A stretch of 64,000 bases of DNA, from assembly GCA_913777665.1 (NCBI GenBank), contig CAJYTF010000033.1, positions 27,233 to 91,232 of the forward strand, given 5' to 3'. The notes below the pieces were generated by a model. That model had not been told where the DNA came from, did not search any database, and saw only the letters and a list, made by a program, of their open reading frames with translations. Source of the DNA: an uncultured Myroides sp. Its GTDB lineage: Bacteria; Bacteroidota; Bacteroidia; Flavobacteriales; Flavobacteriaceae. The translations under genes were made by a program, and so were the position numbers. Of the stretch, positions 15,518 to 25,217 are shown one piece after another (positions within the stretch are counted from its first letter, which is position 1; each line of letters opens with the position of its first letter).

Positions 15518-18178
15518 CTAAAGTAATTGTGATTTTATTAGTTGTAAATTTTCTTGTTTTTTGGCGTTGCGCAATCTTTTGGCAGATTCGGTAAAGTAAC
15601 TGTGTTTTTCAAAGAACGAAATCTGAATTCTGTTCCAAGAATCAATATCGGCTATTTTATTTTCTGCCTTTAGTTCTTCAAAAAGTCCGTTTGATATTTC
15701 TTCAAAATCAGTTCTTCCCAAATAATCCAAATCTGCATCTGCTAAAATCTGTTCCAAATGATTTTTCGGAGTTTGCGGAATTCTCGTTGCCATGATCATT
15801 CCTTTAATCTTTTCGATCTGATTAAAACTGTAACCAAAATCCGGCAAATATTCTTCGGCAAATCCGCACGAAATCAATTCATGTCCGTCTGCTTTTACAA
15901 TAAAGCCCGAATCGTGGAAAAGCGCAGCAACTTTAAGCAATTCAGTGTCTTCGGCACTAATTCCTTCTAATTTTGCATAACGCATGGCAGCATCATAAAC
16001 ATCTAAAATATGGCTGATGTTATGATAATGCAAATGCTTTGGCAACTCTTGCGTTAGCTTGTTTAATATAAATTCTTTTGCCCTTTCTAAATTCACGCTT
16101 TTTTCTTTAATTTCTGCAAAGTACATATTTAGTTGAGAATCTTCCAATTTTTCGGGACGTAATTCTGTACTAAAATTTTTATGAACCAATTGATAGGTGT
16201 ATTCGCTAATGTTTACTTTTCCTACGTGCCCGTTCACTTCCATTTCAGAAGCAATGTTTACTGCAGTTCCCCAAACATCATAAGCGAATTTTTTAATACC
16301 AACGATGCCTGCAACGACTTCGCCGGAATTTATACCAATACGCATTTCAAAATATTCTTTGCCTTCGGTTATGCGTTTTTGTTTGTATTCTTCCATAAAA
16401 TCGCGAATTTCTAACGCAGCATACACCATTTTAATAGCGTGCTTTTCGTCTTTGACAGGTAATCCGCTTACCGCCATGTAGGCATCGCCAATGGTTTTGA
16501 TCTTTTCAATACCGTATTTGCTGATGATTCTATCGAATTCCTTAAAACAATAGTTCAGTTCTTCGATCAATTCGGTAGAAGAAACCTTTTCCGTTAGTTT
16601 GGTGAAATCTTTAAAATCGGTAAAAAGAATGGTAACGCTGTCAAAGAATTTTGATTGTGTTTTACCTTTTTCTTTTAATTCTAACGCAATTTCTTCGGGT
16701 AGGATGTTTAGTAAAAGTGCTTCAGATTTTAATCGTTCTACTTCTAATTTTTCATTTTGAATTTTGATTTCACTCTTTTGAATTTCGATTTCGTTTTTAC
16801 GATTTTCAACCTGAACTTCTAATTCTTGATTGATGTTTTCTATGATGGTTTGTTTTTCTTTTTCTTGATCGAGATTCTGTGCGGTAAGATTTTTTACTTC
16901 CATTAATTTTTCTTCGTTTTCTGTATTGATATACGAAAAATACCATGCAAGATAAGCCGACATTGAAAACGGAATACTGAAAATTGAAAGTGCAAAACCA
17001 ACAAAAGATATCCCTACTAAAACATTGGTAAAGTCGTTTTGGTTATCGCCTAATTCTAAATTTCCGTTCTTAGAGAAAATTGAAAAAGCAATGATAATTA
17101 TTAAAGTGAAAAATAGGGTAAATAAAATACCGCTGGCTAAAATACGTGCGCCTTTTACTTTTTTCAAAATGGCTTTTATTAACAGTATGCTACATTCTAT
17201 ACAAGCAAATGCAAACAAAAAAGGTACAATGGCGCCGCTAGTATCAATACTAAAAAACAGAATAAGAATGGTTATTACAGAAAGTGCCGTAAAAATTTTA
17301 AAGCGCAATTGTTTTTTAGAAAAAAGGGTGTTTACCAAACCGCTTAATGCAAAACCAGACAAACACGTTAAAAACACAATGAATTTATAAACCCACTCTT
17401 CGCCTTTTACATCTGAAACCATTAAAAAGTATGAAATAGATACAAAAACACCACCCATACTAAAGCTGAATAAACTAAAGTATAAGTTAGGTTTAAATTG
17501 GCGGTAAAACAAGAACAATATCAAGTGAAACACGAAAAGCGTCATAAAAACAGAACCAATAATCATGACAATAGAACTGGTTTGGTTTTTTTTCTGTTTT
17601 AAAAGCAGCGCATTTTCTGTTTTAGTGATTCTAAAATCAAAATCAAAAAATGTATCGGTAGCTTTTATTTGGCTGTTTTCGTATTTTATGGCAAAAGTAT
17701 GTTTACCGGGCTTTGTAAAAACAAAATTGGTGTAAGGACGTTTTAGTTCGTTAAATGTAAAAAAAACAATTGTGCCGTTACTGCCATTAGAAAATGCACC
17801 GAAAGTTTTAAGTAGTTTTCCATCTAAATAAATAGAATAAGCACCGGTTAAATCTACCGATAAACTTAAAGGAATGCCCACCAAAGTAGAATCTATTTCA
17901 AATGAATTTCTAAACCAACCCATTTTATTAAAATTCATTTCTTGCTTGATTATGTTGCCTAAACTGTCTGTCTTAATCAAAGTCCAATCATTATCAACTA
18001 AATCAGGATTCTTCCATTTGTCATTGGTTCCATGTTTAAACTTCCATCCGTGTAACAATTTAAAATAGGCTTCTTCATTGGCAATAACTTCTTTGGTATA
18101 TCTTGGCAAAGAATCAGTGGTTTGTGCAAACGAAGTAATACATAGCAAAAGCAGTATAAATGTTATGAACTTTCTCAT
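15518..18178 (-). CDS. 7TM receptor-type class III adenylate cyclase with C-terminal HD domain, C1-like subunit
   Basis: An 886-residue protein with signal peptide 1-19, an extracellular beta-sandwich (about 40-185), seven membrane helices (about 203-425), a coiled coil (430-500), a cyclase domain (510-690) and an HD phosphohydrolase domain (710-830; His719, His723, His755-Asp756, Asp814). In the cyclase domain both metal ligands are present (Asp521, Asp565), as are the adenine-selecting Lys561 and Asp634 and the transition-state Asn641. The Arg expected four residues later is Glu645 (codon 16244-16246). It should therefore be unable to complete a homodimer site. It lies one base after the paralogue upstream, which has the opposite defect. 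Whether the HD domain degrades a cyclic nucleotide or another phosphate ester is not known. Confidence 0.9.
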   Translation of the reverse strand: MRKFITFILLLLCITSFAQTTDSLPRYTKEVIANEEAYFKLLHGWKFKHGTNDKWKNPDLVDNDWTLIKTDSLGNIIKQEMNFNKMGWFRNSFEIDSTLVGIPLSLSVDLTGAYSIYLDGKLLKTFGAFSNGSNGTIVFFTFNELKRPYTNFVFTKPGKHTFAIKYENSQIKATDTFFDFDFRITKTENALLLKQKKNQTSSIVMIIGSVFMTLFVFHLILFLFYRQFKPNLYFSLFSFSMGGVFVSISYFLMVSDVKGEEWVYKFIVFLTCLSGFALSGLVNTLFSKKQLRFKIFTALSVITILILFFSIDTSGAIVPFLFAFACIECSILLIKAILKKVKGARILASGILFTLFFTLIIIIAFSIFSKNGNLELGDNQNDFTNVLVGISFVGFALSIFSIPFSMSAYLAWYFSYINTENEEKLMEVKNLTAQNLDQEKEKQTIIENINQELEVQVENRKNEIEIQKSEIKIQNEKLEVERLKSEALLLNILPEEIALELKEKGKTQSKFFDSVTILFTDFKDFTKLTEKVSSTELIEELNYCFKEFDRIISKYGIEKIKTIGDAYMAVSGLPVKDEKHAIKMVYAALEIRDFMEEYKQKRITEGKEYFEMRIGINSGEVVAGIVGIKKFAYDVWGTAVNIASEMEVNGHVGKVNISEYTYQLVHKNFSTELRPEKLEDSQLNMYFAEIKEKSVNLERAKEFILNKLTQELPKHLHYHNISHILDVYDAAMRYAKLEGISAEDTELLKVAALFHDSGFIVKADGHELISCGFAEEYLPDFGYSFNQIEKIKGMIMATRIPQTPKNHLEQILADADLDYLGRTDFEEISNGLFEELKAENKIADIDSWNRIQISFFEKHSYFTESAKRLRNAKKQENLQLIKSQLL

Positions 18179-18179
18179 T

Positions 18180-20216
18180 TTAATTTGTTTTAGTTTCTAC
18201 AAAATACATTTTTGCCAAGCCTTTTCCTTTAATTTCCAATTCGCCGCGGTAACTGAAATCGAAAAACTGTTTTGCCAACTCATACGTTGTGTGCCCCACG
18301 TTAATTTTTCCGTTTTCGCTTCGGGCTTTCATGCGGGCAGCAGTGTTTACGGCATCGCCCCAAATATCGTAAGCGAATTTTTTAATACCTACAATTCCTG
18401 CAACAACTTCGCCCGAATTAATTCCAATCTTAATCTCAAAATAAGGCTTGTCTGCTTTTCTTCTTTCTTCTTGATAAGATGTAATGAAATCGCACATTTC
18501 TAACGCCACTTCGATCATTTTTTTTGCGTGATTATCATTTACCAACGGAAGTCCGCTTACTGCCATGTACGAATAACTGATGGTTTTAATTTTTTCGATC
18601 TGATGTTTGGTTGTAATATGATCAAAAGCCTGAAAACAATGGTTCAGTTCGTCTAATAATTCCTGTGAATTCAATCGTTGTGAAACCGAATCCAGATTAG
18701 TGAAATCAGAAAATAAAATAGACACGCTGCTGAATTGTTTTACCTTACTTTCACCACTTTCTTTTAATTCGTCGGCAATATCTTTTGGAAGGATATTTAA
18801 CAGTAAATCTTCTGATTTTTGTTTTTCAGAAAGCAATTCCGTCTGCTGTTTTTCAATTTCTTGTTTTTGAATTTCAATTTCCTTGGTACGTTCTTTAACT
18901 TCGGTTTCAAGAAAACTCATCTTGTTTTCTAAAAGTCCTTTACGTTCTTGTTGCTGCTTTAATGTTTGTGCCGATAGTTGCTTCACTTCTTTTAACTGTT
19001 GATTTAACTTGCGACTTACCGCAGCAAAATTTGAAGCTAAAAACGCCGACATAGCAAATGGAATGCTAAAGAAAGAGAATGTACCTAATATTATTAAAAT
19101 GCTAAGTAAAATAGCGTTCATGGTTTGTGTTGCGTAAAGTATTCCTACAAACATACCAAGTAAAATGGCAAAACCAAAACTGCAAATAAGCCCAAAAGCA
19201 ATGATTTTTGAACCTGGTTTTTTATTAATTGTCGCAATTAGTACAATAATAATTGCTTCGAATAACAAAAGTGTGGTGAAAACAGATCCTACAAAAGAAA
19301 AATCCATAGAAACAACATACATTAAAAACAAAGCAATCCCTACGCAAGCACTTAAAATAATTAGGCGTAATTTGTTTTTACTGAATAGAAAATTTACTGT
19401 GGTACTAATTGCCAAACTACCAATTAATGAAAAAGTAATTGATGTAGGATTGTTGAGCTCTGTAAACTGAATACCGTCGATTCCGGAATGCAGCATTGGA
19501 GCATATCCTAACAGAATACTTAATCCCGAACAAAAATTAAAGATACCAAAAAACAAATTTGCAATGAACTTTCTGTAAAAACCAAACAACATTAAATGTA
19601 TAACACCCAATGTAATAAATATAAAGCCAATGGCAGTAATGGCTAACCATAAATAGTTGTTAAGGTCTGCTTTTTCGCTGTAGTTATCAACAGTTACTAA
19701 AGAGAATTTAAAACCTTTTGGTTGAAATACCGATAATTTTTGATTATGTAAAACATCTTTATAATGAACAGCAAAAACATGTTCTCCAGGTTTGGAAAAG
19801 ATAAAAGTTACCGGTTGGTTTTTAAATTCTTTGGTTTTTTCATCAACCTTGCCAAAGCTCCCTAAATATAAACCGTTTAAGTAAACACCAGCATTTGCTT
19901 TAGAAAACACTAACAACGAAATAGGAACGTTTACTAAAGTAGAATCTACCTGTATTTTTTGTCTGAACCATATTTCACCCTTGTATGCTGAATCATTCAG
20001 ATTAAAAAAAACAGCTGTTTGTGGTTTCCATTCATCATCGTTAAAATCAGTTTCTTTCCATGATGAATTAGTACCAATTTTAGATTTCCAATCTTTTTTC
20101 AGATCAATTCCCTTTTCAAGATCTTGTAAAGAATAGATCTTTTTTGCTTGAATACTGTCCTGTGAAAAACAGATATTCATTACAAGAAACATTAGAAATA
20201 GTAGTATTTTTTTCAC
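18180..20216 (-). CDS. 7TM receptor-type class III adenylate cyclase, C2-like subunit
   Basis: A 678-residue paralogue of the downstream gene with the same plan: signal peptide 1-19, extracellular beta-sandwich, seven membrane helices (about 190-410), coiled coil (415-480) and a cyclase domain (495-675) that ends the protein, without an HD domain. The first metal Asp504 is kept, but the usual Gly-Asp of the second metal site is Ser547-Tyr548 (codons 18573-18578; KTISYSYM instead of KTIGDAYM). Lys544, Asp617, Asn624 and Arg628 are all present. It thus looks like a C2-type half that donates the purine and transition-state residues. It is the first gene of the operon. What the extracellular domain senses is unknown. 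Confidence 0.9.
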   Translation of the reverse strand: MKKILLFLMFLVMNICFSQDSIQAKKIYSLQDLEKGIDLKKDWKSKIGTNSSWKETDFNDDEWKPQTAVFFNLNDSAYKGEIWFRQKIQVDSTLVNVPISLLVFSKANAGVYLNGLYLGSFGKVDEKTKEFKNQPVTFIFSKPGEHVFAVHYKDVLHNQKLSVFQPKGFKFSLVTVDNYSEKADLNNYLWLAITAIGFIFITLGVIHLMLFGFYRKFIANLFFGIFNFCSGLSILLGYAPMLHSGIDGIQFTELNNPTSITFSLIGSLAISTTVNFLFSKNKLRLIILSACVGIALFLMYVVSMDFSFVGSVFTTLLLFEAIIIVLIATINKKPGSKIIAFGLICSFGFAILLGMFVGILYATQTMNAILLSILIILGTFSFFSIPFAMSAFLASNFAAVSRKLNQQLKEVKQLSAQTLKQQQERKGLLENKMSFLETEVKERTKEIEIQKQEIEKQQTELLSEKQKSEDLLLNILPKDIADELKESGESKVKQFSSVSILFSDFTNLDSVSQRLNSQELLDELNHCFQAFDHITTKHQIEKIKTISYSYMAVSGLPLVNDNHAKKMIEVALEMCDFITSYQEERRKADKPYFEIKIGINSGEVVAGIVGIKKFAYDIWGDAVNTAARMKARSENGKINVGHTTYELAKQFFDFSYRGELEIKGKGLAKMYFVETKTN

Positions 20217-20306
20217 GTTATGTTTATGTGTTTAAGTATAAAAACCAAATTGTTAAAGAAAGTATAAAAATAACTAAATAACCTATAACTAAGTTCATTT
20301 TAAAAG

Positions 20307-20340
20307 AAAAACTCCGATTGAAATTTCAATCGGAGTTTTT
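20307..20340 (-). terminator. terminator of the M16 peptidase gene
   Basis: Perfect 17-base arms built on AACTCCGATTGAAA, with almost no loop, an A-run on the left and a T-run on the right. It lies directly after the minus-strand peptidase gene. Confidence 0.92.
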
Positions 20341-20357
20341 TGTTGATTTGTATAAAA

Positions 20358-23171
20358 CTATTTTTTAGCAGTTTCTGGTTTTAATACCGCAATAACACGG
20401 TTTTTAGTCAGATACTTTTTAGCGACATCCTGAACGTCTTTCGCTGTTAAAGCTTTTAAGTTCTTTTCGAAATCTAAAGCTTTTTCCGGATTTTCTTGTT
20501 CGTTAAATGCTTTAAGCATAACGTTTAACCAATAGCTGTTTTCTTTTAAAGATTTGGTGTAATCGGTCATTTCACCTTCTTTAAATTTGTTTAAATCTGC
20601 TGCTTCTGGTCCGTTTTGCTGAATTTTCTCAACTTCTTTTAAAGTCAATTCAATTAATTTGTCAGCGTCTTTTGGATTTGTAGGATACGAAATAGAGAAG
20701 TTGTATGAACCATAAGGTAATTTGCTTAAACCGCCTTGAGCACCGGCACCATAAACGCCACCTTCTTTTTCACGTAATTCTTCGATTAACTTAATAGTTA
20801 AAATTTCTCCTAAAGCTTCCATTGCTAAATTTTCTTTTGCAGAATAGGTTGTTTCACCAGCGTAAGAAATTCTAACGGTAGCTTTATCGTCGTTTCCTTT
20901 GAAAACCTCTTTTTTATGAACACCAGTTTTACCACGGAAACCTGTATCTTTAAATGTTTCTTTACGGTTTAAAGCTGGTAACGAAGCTAAGTATTTTTCA
21001 GAGAACGTTTTCATTTGCTCGTCGGTTACGTTTCCAACAAAGTAAAATTCAAAGTCGCTTGCATCAGCAAAACGCTCTTTAAACAGTTCGTATGCTTTTT
21101 TGTAATCTGTGTTATCCCAATCTTTTTCAGTAGGAATTGGCGATGAATAACGTGCATTGTGTCCGTACATGAAATCAGAAACTTCAATTTGGAAAAATAC
21201 TTCAGGCATAGCCATAATGTTTGCCATGTAAGATTTTGTTTTGTTCTTTTCAGATTCAAACGCTTTTTCATCATAATTTAAATCAGTGAAATACGCATGA
21301 ACAGATTGGAACAGGAATTCTAAATCTTTTGGAGTTGCATTTCCAGAGAAACCTTCTGTGATACCACCAACAAATGGTGAAACACGGTACAATTTACCTG
21401 TATTGAATTTAGTTAACGCATTTTGATCCATACCAGCAATACCTGCCTGTGGCACAGCGCTTGATGCATGTTGCGTTTTCTTATATGTATCGTTGTCTAA
21501 TAAATTAGATCCACCAAAACTTCTTGCACCAAATAAAATTTCGTCGTTTTTAAAGTCAGTTTTTTTGTACGTTACTTTTGCACCGTTTGATAGCGTCAAC
21601 GTTGTTGTTCCTAATTTATCGTTTTTGGTTGTATTGGTAACTTTACCAGGTTTAATTTCGTTACGAATTAACGATTCTGCAACAACTGCATCTTCGTAAG
21701 GTGTAATTTCTACTTTTGATACATCTAAAGCCGCTAAAACATCTTTTTCGGTAGGTGTTTTTAAACCTTCTTTTTCAGGTCCGGTTAAAATAATTACACG
21801 GTTTTCGTCTTTAATGTACGATTGAATTACGTTGTTAACATCTTTTAATGTAATGGTAGGTAGTAATTCTTTTGCTAAATTGTACTCATAAGAGATTGAT
21901 GGCATTGCTTCCCCTTCTAAAAAGTGACTTTGGTAAATACCTAAATATCTTGATGAATTGTTTTTATCGCGATCGTTAAATGCTTTTTCGTAGTAAGCTA
22001 ATGTTTCCGTTTTAGCACGATCTAATTCCGATTGTGTAAATCCGAATTTTCTTGCGCGCTCATTTTCAATTGCTAAAACTCTTAAAGCTTCTAACTGCTT
22101 GTCTTCAGCCGTCATTGCTCTTGATTGAAAAGCTTCTTTACCACGACCTAACAATCCGCCATGAAAGCTGTATCCATAAACAAATGGTGGAGTAGGGCTG
22201 TTGGTATATTCTTCTAAACGAGCATTTAACATACTTGAGAATAAGTTATCAATAAAGTCGGTTTTATAATCGCCAACGGTTGTAGATGGTTTTGGCGTTC
22301 CTTGATCTTTATAGTAAATTTCTACGTTAGAAGAAGTTGCTTCTTTATCGGTATTGATAGATACAAAAGTTTCTTTGTGGTTAGGAATTTCAAATTCTTT
22401 ACGCTCTTTTGGATTTGCCGGATTTTTGTATTTACCGAAATGGCTTTTAATTTTGCCTTCCATTTCATTCACGTCAATATCCCCCACAACAATAACCGCC
22501 ATTAAGTTTGGACGGTACCAATCTTTATAAAACTGACGAATTTCTTCGTGTTTAAATGTCTCTAAATTTTCTTTGGTACCAATAGGTAAACGTTTTGCGT
22601 ATAACGAATTGTGAAGCATTTTTGGTAAATAGTTCTTCATCATACGTTCGTTTGCACCTAAACGCGTACGGTATTCTTCAATAACAACACCACGCTCGTC
22701 GTCTATATCTTTACTTTCTAAATTAGCATTAAAAGCCCAATCTTCTAAAATTTGGAAACCTTTGTCTAATTTCACTGGATCGTCTGAAGGAATTGGTAAG
22801 AAATAAACCGTTTCGTCAAAACTTGTGTACGCATTTAAATGCTGACCAAATTTTACACCGATACTTTGCAGGTAGCTGATTAATTCGTTTTTAGGGAACG
22901 TTTTTGTTCCGTTAAAAACCATGTGTTCCATAAAGTGCGCCAAACCAACTTGTTTGTCGGTTTCTAAGATAGATCCGGCATTTAAAACCATGCGTAAATC
23001 TACTTTTTTCTCTGGTTTTGCGTTTTTACGGATATAGTACGTTAAACCGTTTTCTAATTTGGCAATGCGAACATCGGGATCATTTGGAATTTTTTGGTTT
23101 AAATCTGCAACTTGTGCCCAAAGTGATGCAGGTAAGATCAAAAGACCTAAAGTAATTTTTTTTAAGTTCAT
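20358..23171 (-). CDS. M16-family metallopeptidase, full-length two-module form
   Basis: A 937-residue periplasmic protease with a signal peptide (residues 1-19). The inverted zinc motif HFMEH is at 79-83 and the distal Glu lies in the VVIEEYRTRLGANERM segment about 75 residues later, as expected for pitrilysin/insulinase-like enzymes. The second, non-catalytic M16 module forms the C-terminal half (LREKEGGVYGAGAQGG carries the conserved Arg/Tyr region). Members degrade peptides inside a closed chamber. The gene is monocistronic, with its own terminator. It is the single-chain counterpart of the split M16 pair at 50069-53456. Confidence 0.93.
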   Translation of the reverse strand: MNLKKITLGLLILPASLWAQVADLNQKIPNDPDVRIAKLENGLTYYIRKNAKPEKKVDLRMVLNAGSILETDKQVGLAHFMEHMVFNGTKTFPKNELISYLQSIGVKFGQHLNAYTSFDETVYFLPIPSDDPVKLDKGFQILEDWAFNANLESKDIDDERGVVIEEYRTRLGANERMMKNYLPKMLHNSLYAKRLPIGTKENLETFKHEEIRQFYKDWYRPNLMAVIVVGDIDVNEMEGKIKSHFGKYKNPANPKERKEFEIPNHKETFVSINTDKEATSSNVEIYYKDQGTPKPSTTVGDYKTDFIDNLFSSMLNARLEEYTNSPTPPFVYGYSFHGGLLGRGKEAFQSRAMTAEDKQLEALRVLAIENERARKFGFTQSELDRAKTETLAYYEKAFNDRDKNNSSRYLGIYQSHFLEGEAMPSISYEYNLAKELLPTITLKDVNNVIQSYIKDENRVIILTGPEKEGLKTPTEKDVLAALDVSKVEITPYEDAVVAESLIRNEIKPGKVTNTTKNDKLGTTTLTLSNGAKVTYKKTDFKNDEILFGARSFGGSNLLDNDTYKKTQHASSAVPQAGIAGMDQNALTKFNTGKLYRVSPFVGGITEGFSGNATPKDLEFLFQSVHAYFTDLNYDEKAFESEKNKTKSYMANIMAMPEVFFQIEVSDFMYGHNARYSSPIPTEKDWDNTDYKKAYELFKERFADASDFEFYFVGNVTDEQMKTFSEKYLASLPALNRKETFKDTGFRGKTGVHKKEVFKGNDDKATVRISYAGETTYSAKENLAMEALGEILTIKLIEELREKEGGVYGAGAQGGLSKLPYGSYNFSISYPTNPKDADKLIELTLKEVEKIQQNGPEAADLNKFKEGEMTDYTKSLKENSYWLNVMLKAFNEQENPEKALDFEKNLKALTAKDVQDVAKKYLTKNRVIAVLKPETAKK

Positions 23172-23253
23172 TTGTGGTGTTTTAAATTTCTCAAAAATAT
23201 AAACAATTATTTTAAAACAAAATTAGAAACTAATAAGAAAGTGTTAAAAAACA

Positions 23254-23283
23254 AAAAAGACTTTCTAAATTGAAAGTCTTTTT
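23254..23283 (-). terminator. terminator of the aromatic amino acid hydroxylase gene
   Basis: Arms AAAAAAGACTTTC and GAAAGTCTTTTT with a five-base loop, A-run on the left giving the U-run on the minus strand. Confidence 0.9.
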
Positions 23284-23293
23284 AAGAAAAATA

Positions 23294-25027
23294 CTATAAT
23301 AAATTTAAACCGTTGGTAACTAAATGTGCTATTTCGGGTCTGTCTGTTTTTACTTTTAATAAATGATTTAATGCTTTGTCGTAAAGATCTAAATTGTTTT
23401 GCTTGGTTAATTCTACGATTTCTAAAGATAATAACCAATCTTGTGGATGATTTTGTATCAAATCAGATAAAATAACCTCTAAATCTTCGGTTGAATTTTG
23501 TTCGCGATGCATTCTTACTTTTTCGTACAGATTTTCTAAAGCAACGCGTTCATCATTCTTTTTAGATTTTATGGTTTTGGTTGATGGAACATGCGTGATC
23601 ATATCAAAACTTTTAATATCAGCTGGTCCTGAAAAAGCCGAAACTATTTTCTTGCCCACAGCCATGTCATAAGTTCCCCATTCTGGTTGAAACAACACGG
23701 TATCATTGTGCGTAACCGTACAGTTTTTAAAGCTGATGATGATGATTTCACCTTGAAGATTTCTTGATCCTGTGATAATTTCACCCGATACTTTAATATC
23801 ACCTTCAAATTCTAGTTCAATATGTTTACCTTCATATATATTGTATGCCTGCAAATCGCGCGGACTCATATCTTCTATGGTAAGATTGATGTTCTTTAGA
23901 CGACCAATAGGGCTTCCAAACCCTTCAGAATGATATTCCGTTCCGTGATTTACTAGTTCTTTTTCGCGGTAAGATAAAGCTGTTTTTCCTGTTGTTTGAA
24001 TGTAAACGGGCTTTCCTTCATCTTCAATTACATTTGTGAAAACACCCGAAATCTGCAAACCTGTAGAAAGTTCAATAGTTCCCAATGCTTTAGACTGAAT
24101 CAGTTTTTTAATACCGCTTAAGCCACCGGTACGTAATGCCATTTTGTTAGCAAATTCTTCTAAAACCATGCTTAATTCTGCGAAATCTTTTGTTACATAT
24201 AATTGAGGTTGCGGTTTGGTAATATCGAAACCTTGATAAGCAGCTTCTATACTATAAGGTAGTTTTTCAACTTTATCTGTCATACACCATTCGCTTTCAC
24301 CAATAGATGATAACAAACCGGCACCATATATTTTTGGATTTTCAACAGTTCCTATTAAACCGTATTCAACAGTCCACCAATGTAAATTACGAATTAATGC
24401 CATTTCCGATGGTTCTGTTGATTTCGCTTGTAATTCATCAACTTTAGATCGAATTCTAACCAGTTCGCTTTTCGGAGTTCCTTCTGCTTCTTCTAAAATA
24501 GATAATTCACGGATTGCTTCGTAAATTTCGTAATCATGTGCAGATGAAATAGCTTTGCAGCCAATTTCACCGAATCTGCGTAAATATTCTGCATATTCCG
24601 GATTAGCAATGATAGGAGCGTGACCGGCACCTTCGTGAATAATATCCGGAGCAGGTGTGTATTCAATATTTTCCAACTGACGAATATCTGAAGCGATGAC
24701 CAACACATTATATGCCTGAAACTCCATAAACGCATTCGGTGGAATAAAACCATCAACAGCAACAGCAGCCCAGCCAATTTCCTTTAAAATACGGTTCATA
24801 CCATACATACTAGGGATGCTTTCGATTGAAATTCCTGTTTTTTGTAAACCATCTAAGTAAGAAGAATGTGCAACTTTAGATAAATAATCCACATTTTTAC
24901 GCATTACGTAACGCCACACCGCTTGATTAATCGGAGAGTATTCCTCGTAATTCTGTGGTTTAATAAACTGTTTAAGGTGTTTAGGTAAACGATCAATTAA
25001 CGGATTGGTTTCAAAATGCTCGTTCAT
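23294..25027 (-). CDS. biopterin-dependent aromatic amino acid hydroxylase (phenylalanine 4-monooxygenase-like), extended form
   Basis: A 577-residue protein. The catalytic domain occupies about the first 330 residues. It holds the iron ligands His131 and His136 (DIIHEGAGHAP) and the probable Glu221 (LHWWTVEYGLIG). Between them lies an insertion of about 45 residues, helical and charged (about 160-205), that shorter bacterial phenylalanine hydroxylases lack. The remaining ~240 residues form a C-terminal extension of beta-rich and helical parts. The enzyme uses tetrahydrobiopterin, iron and O2 to hydroxylate Phe (or Tyr/Trp). Upstream Met at 25096 was rejected, since MNEHFETNPL begins the conserved part. 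The extended form is usual in Bacteroidota; its substrate is inferred. Confidence 0.92.
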   Translation of the reverse strand: MNEHFETNPLIDRLPKHLKQFIKPQNYEEYSPINQAVWRYVMRKNVDYLSKVAHSSYLDGLQKTGISIESIPSMYGMNRILKEIGWAAVAVDGFIPPNAFMEFQAYNVLVIASDIRQLENIEYTPAPDIIHEGAGHAPIIANPEYAEYLRRFGEIGCKAISSAHDYEIYEAIRELSILEEAEGTPKSELVRIRSKVDELQAKSTEPSEMALIRNLHWWTVEYGLIGTVENPKIYGAGLLSSIGESEWCMTDKVEKLPYSIEAAYQGFDITKPQPQLYVTKDFAELSMVLEEFANKMALRTGGLSGIKKLIQSKALGTIELSTGLQISGVFTNVIEDEGKPVYIQTTGKTALSYREKELVNHGTEYHSEGFGSPIGRLKNINLTIEDMSPRDLQAYNIYEGKHIELEFEGDIKVSGEIITGSRNLQGEIIIISFKNCTVTHNDTVLFQPEWGTYDMAVGKKIVSAFSGPADIKSFDMITHVPSTKTIKSKKNDERVALENLYEKVRMHREQNSTEDLEVILSDLIQNHPQDWLLSLEIVELTKQNNLDLYDKALNHLLKVKTDRPEIAHLVTNGLNLL

Positions 25028-25217
25028 ATTTATTGTTGTTAGTATATTTAATAAGTTTCTGATTTTCAAAAATAGTGTATTTTTATTACTTTTCAATAAT
25101 TAAAACACCTAATTGAAATGTGTTAAAAAAAGCATTTTTTTTTAGGAAGTATTGTTTTTTAAAAATTAATACTTAAATTAGCCTTGTAAATTAACAATAA
25201 AATAATATAAATCTATT

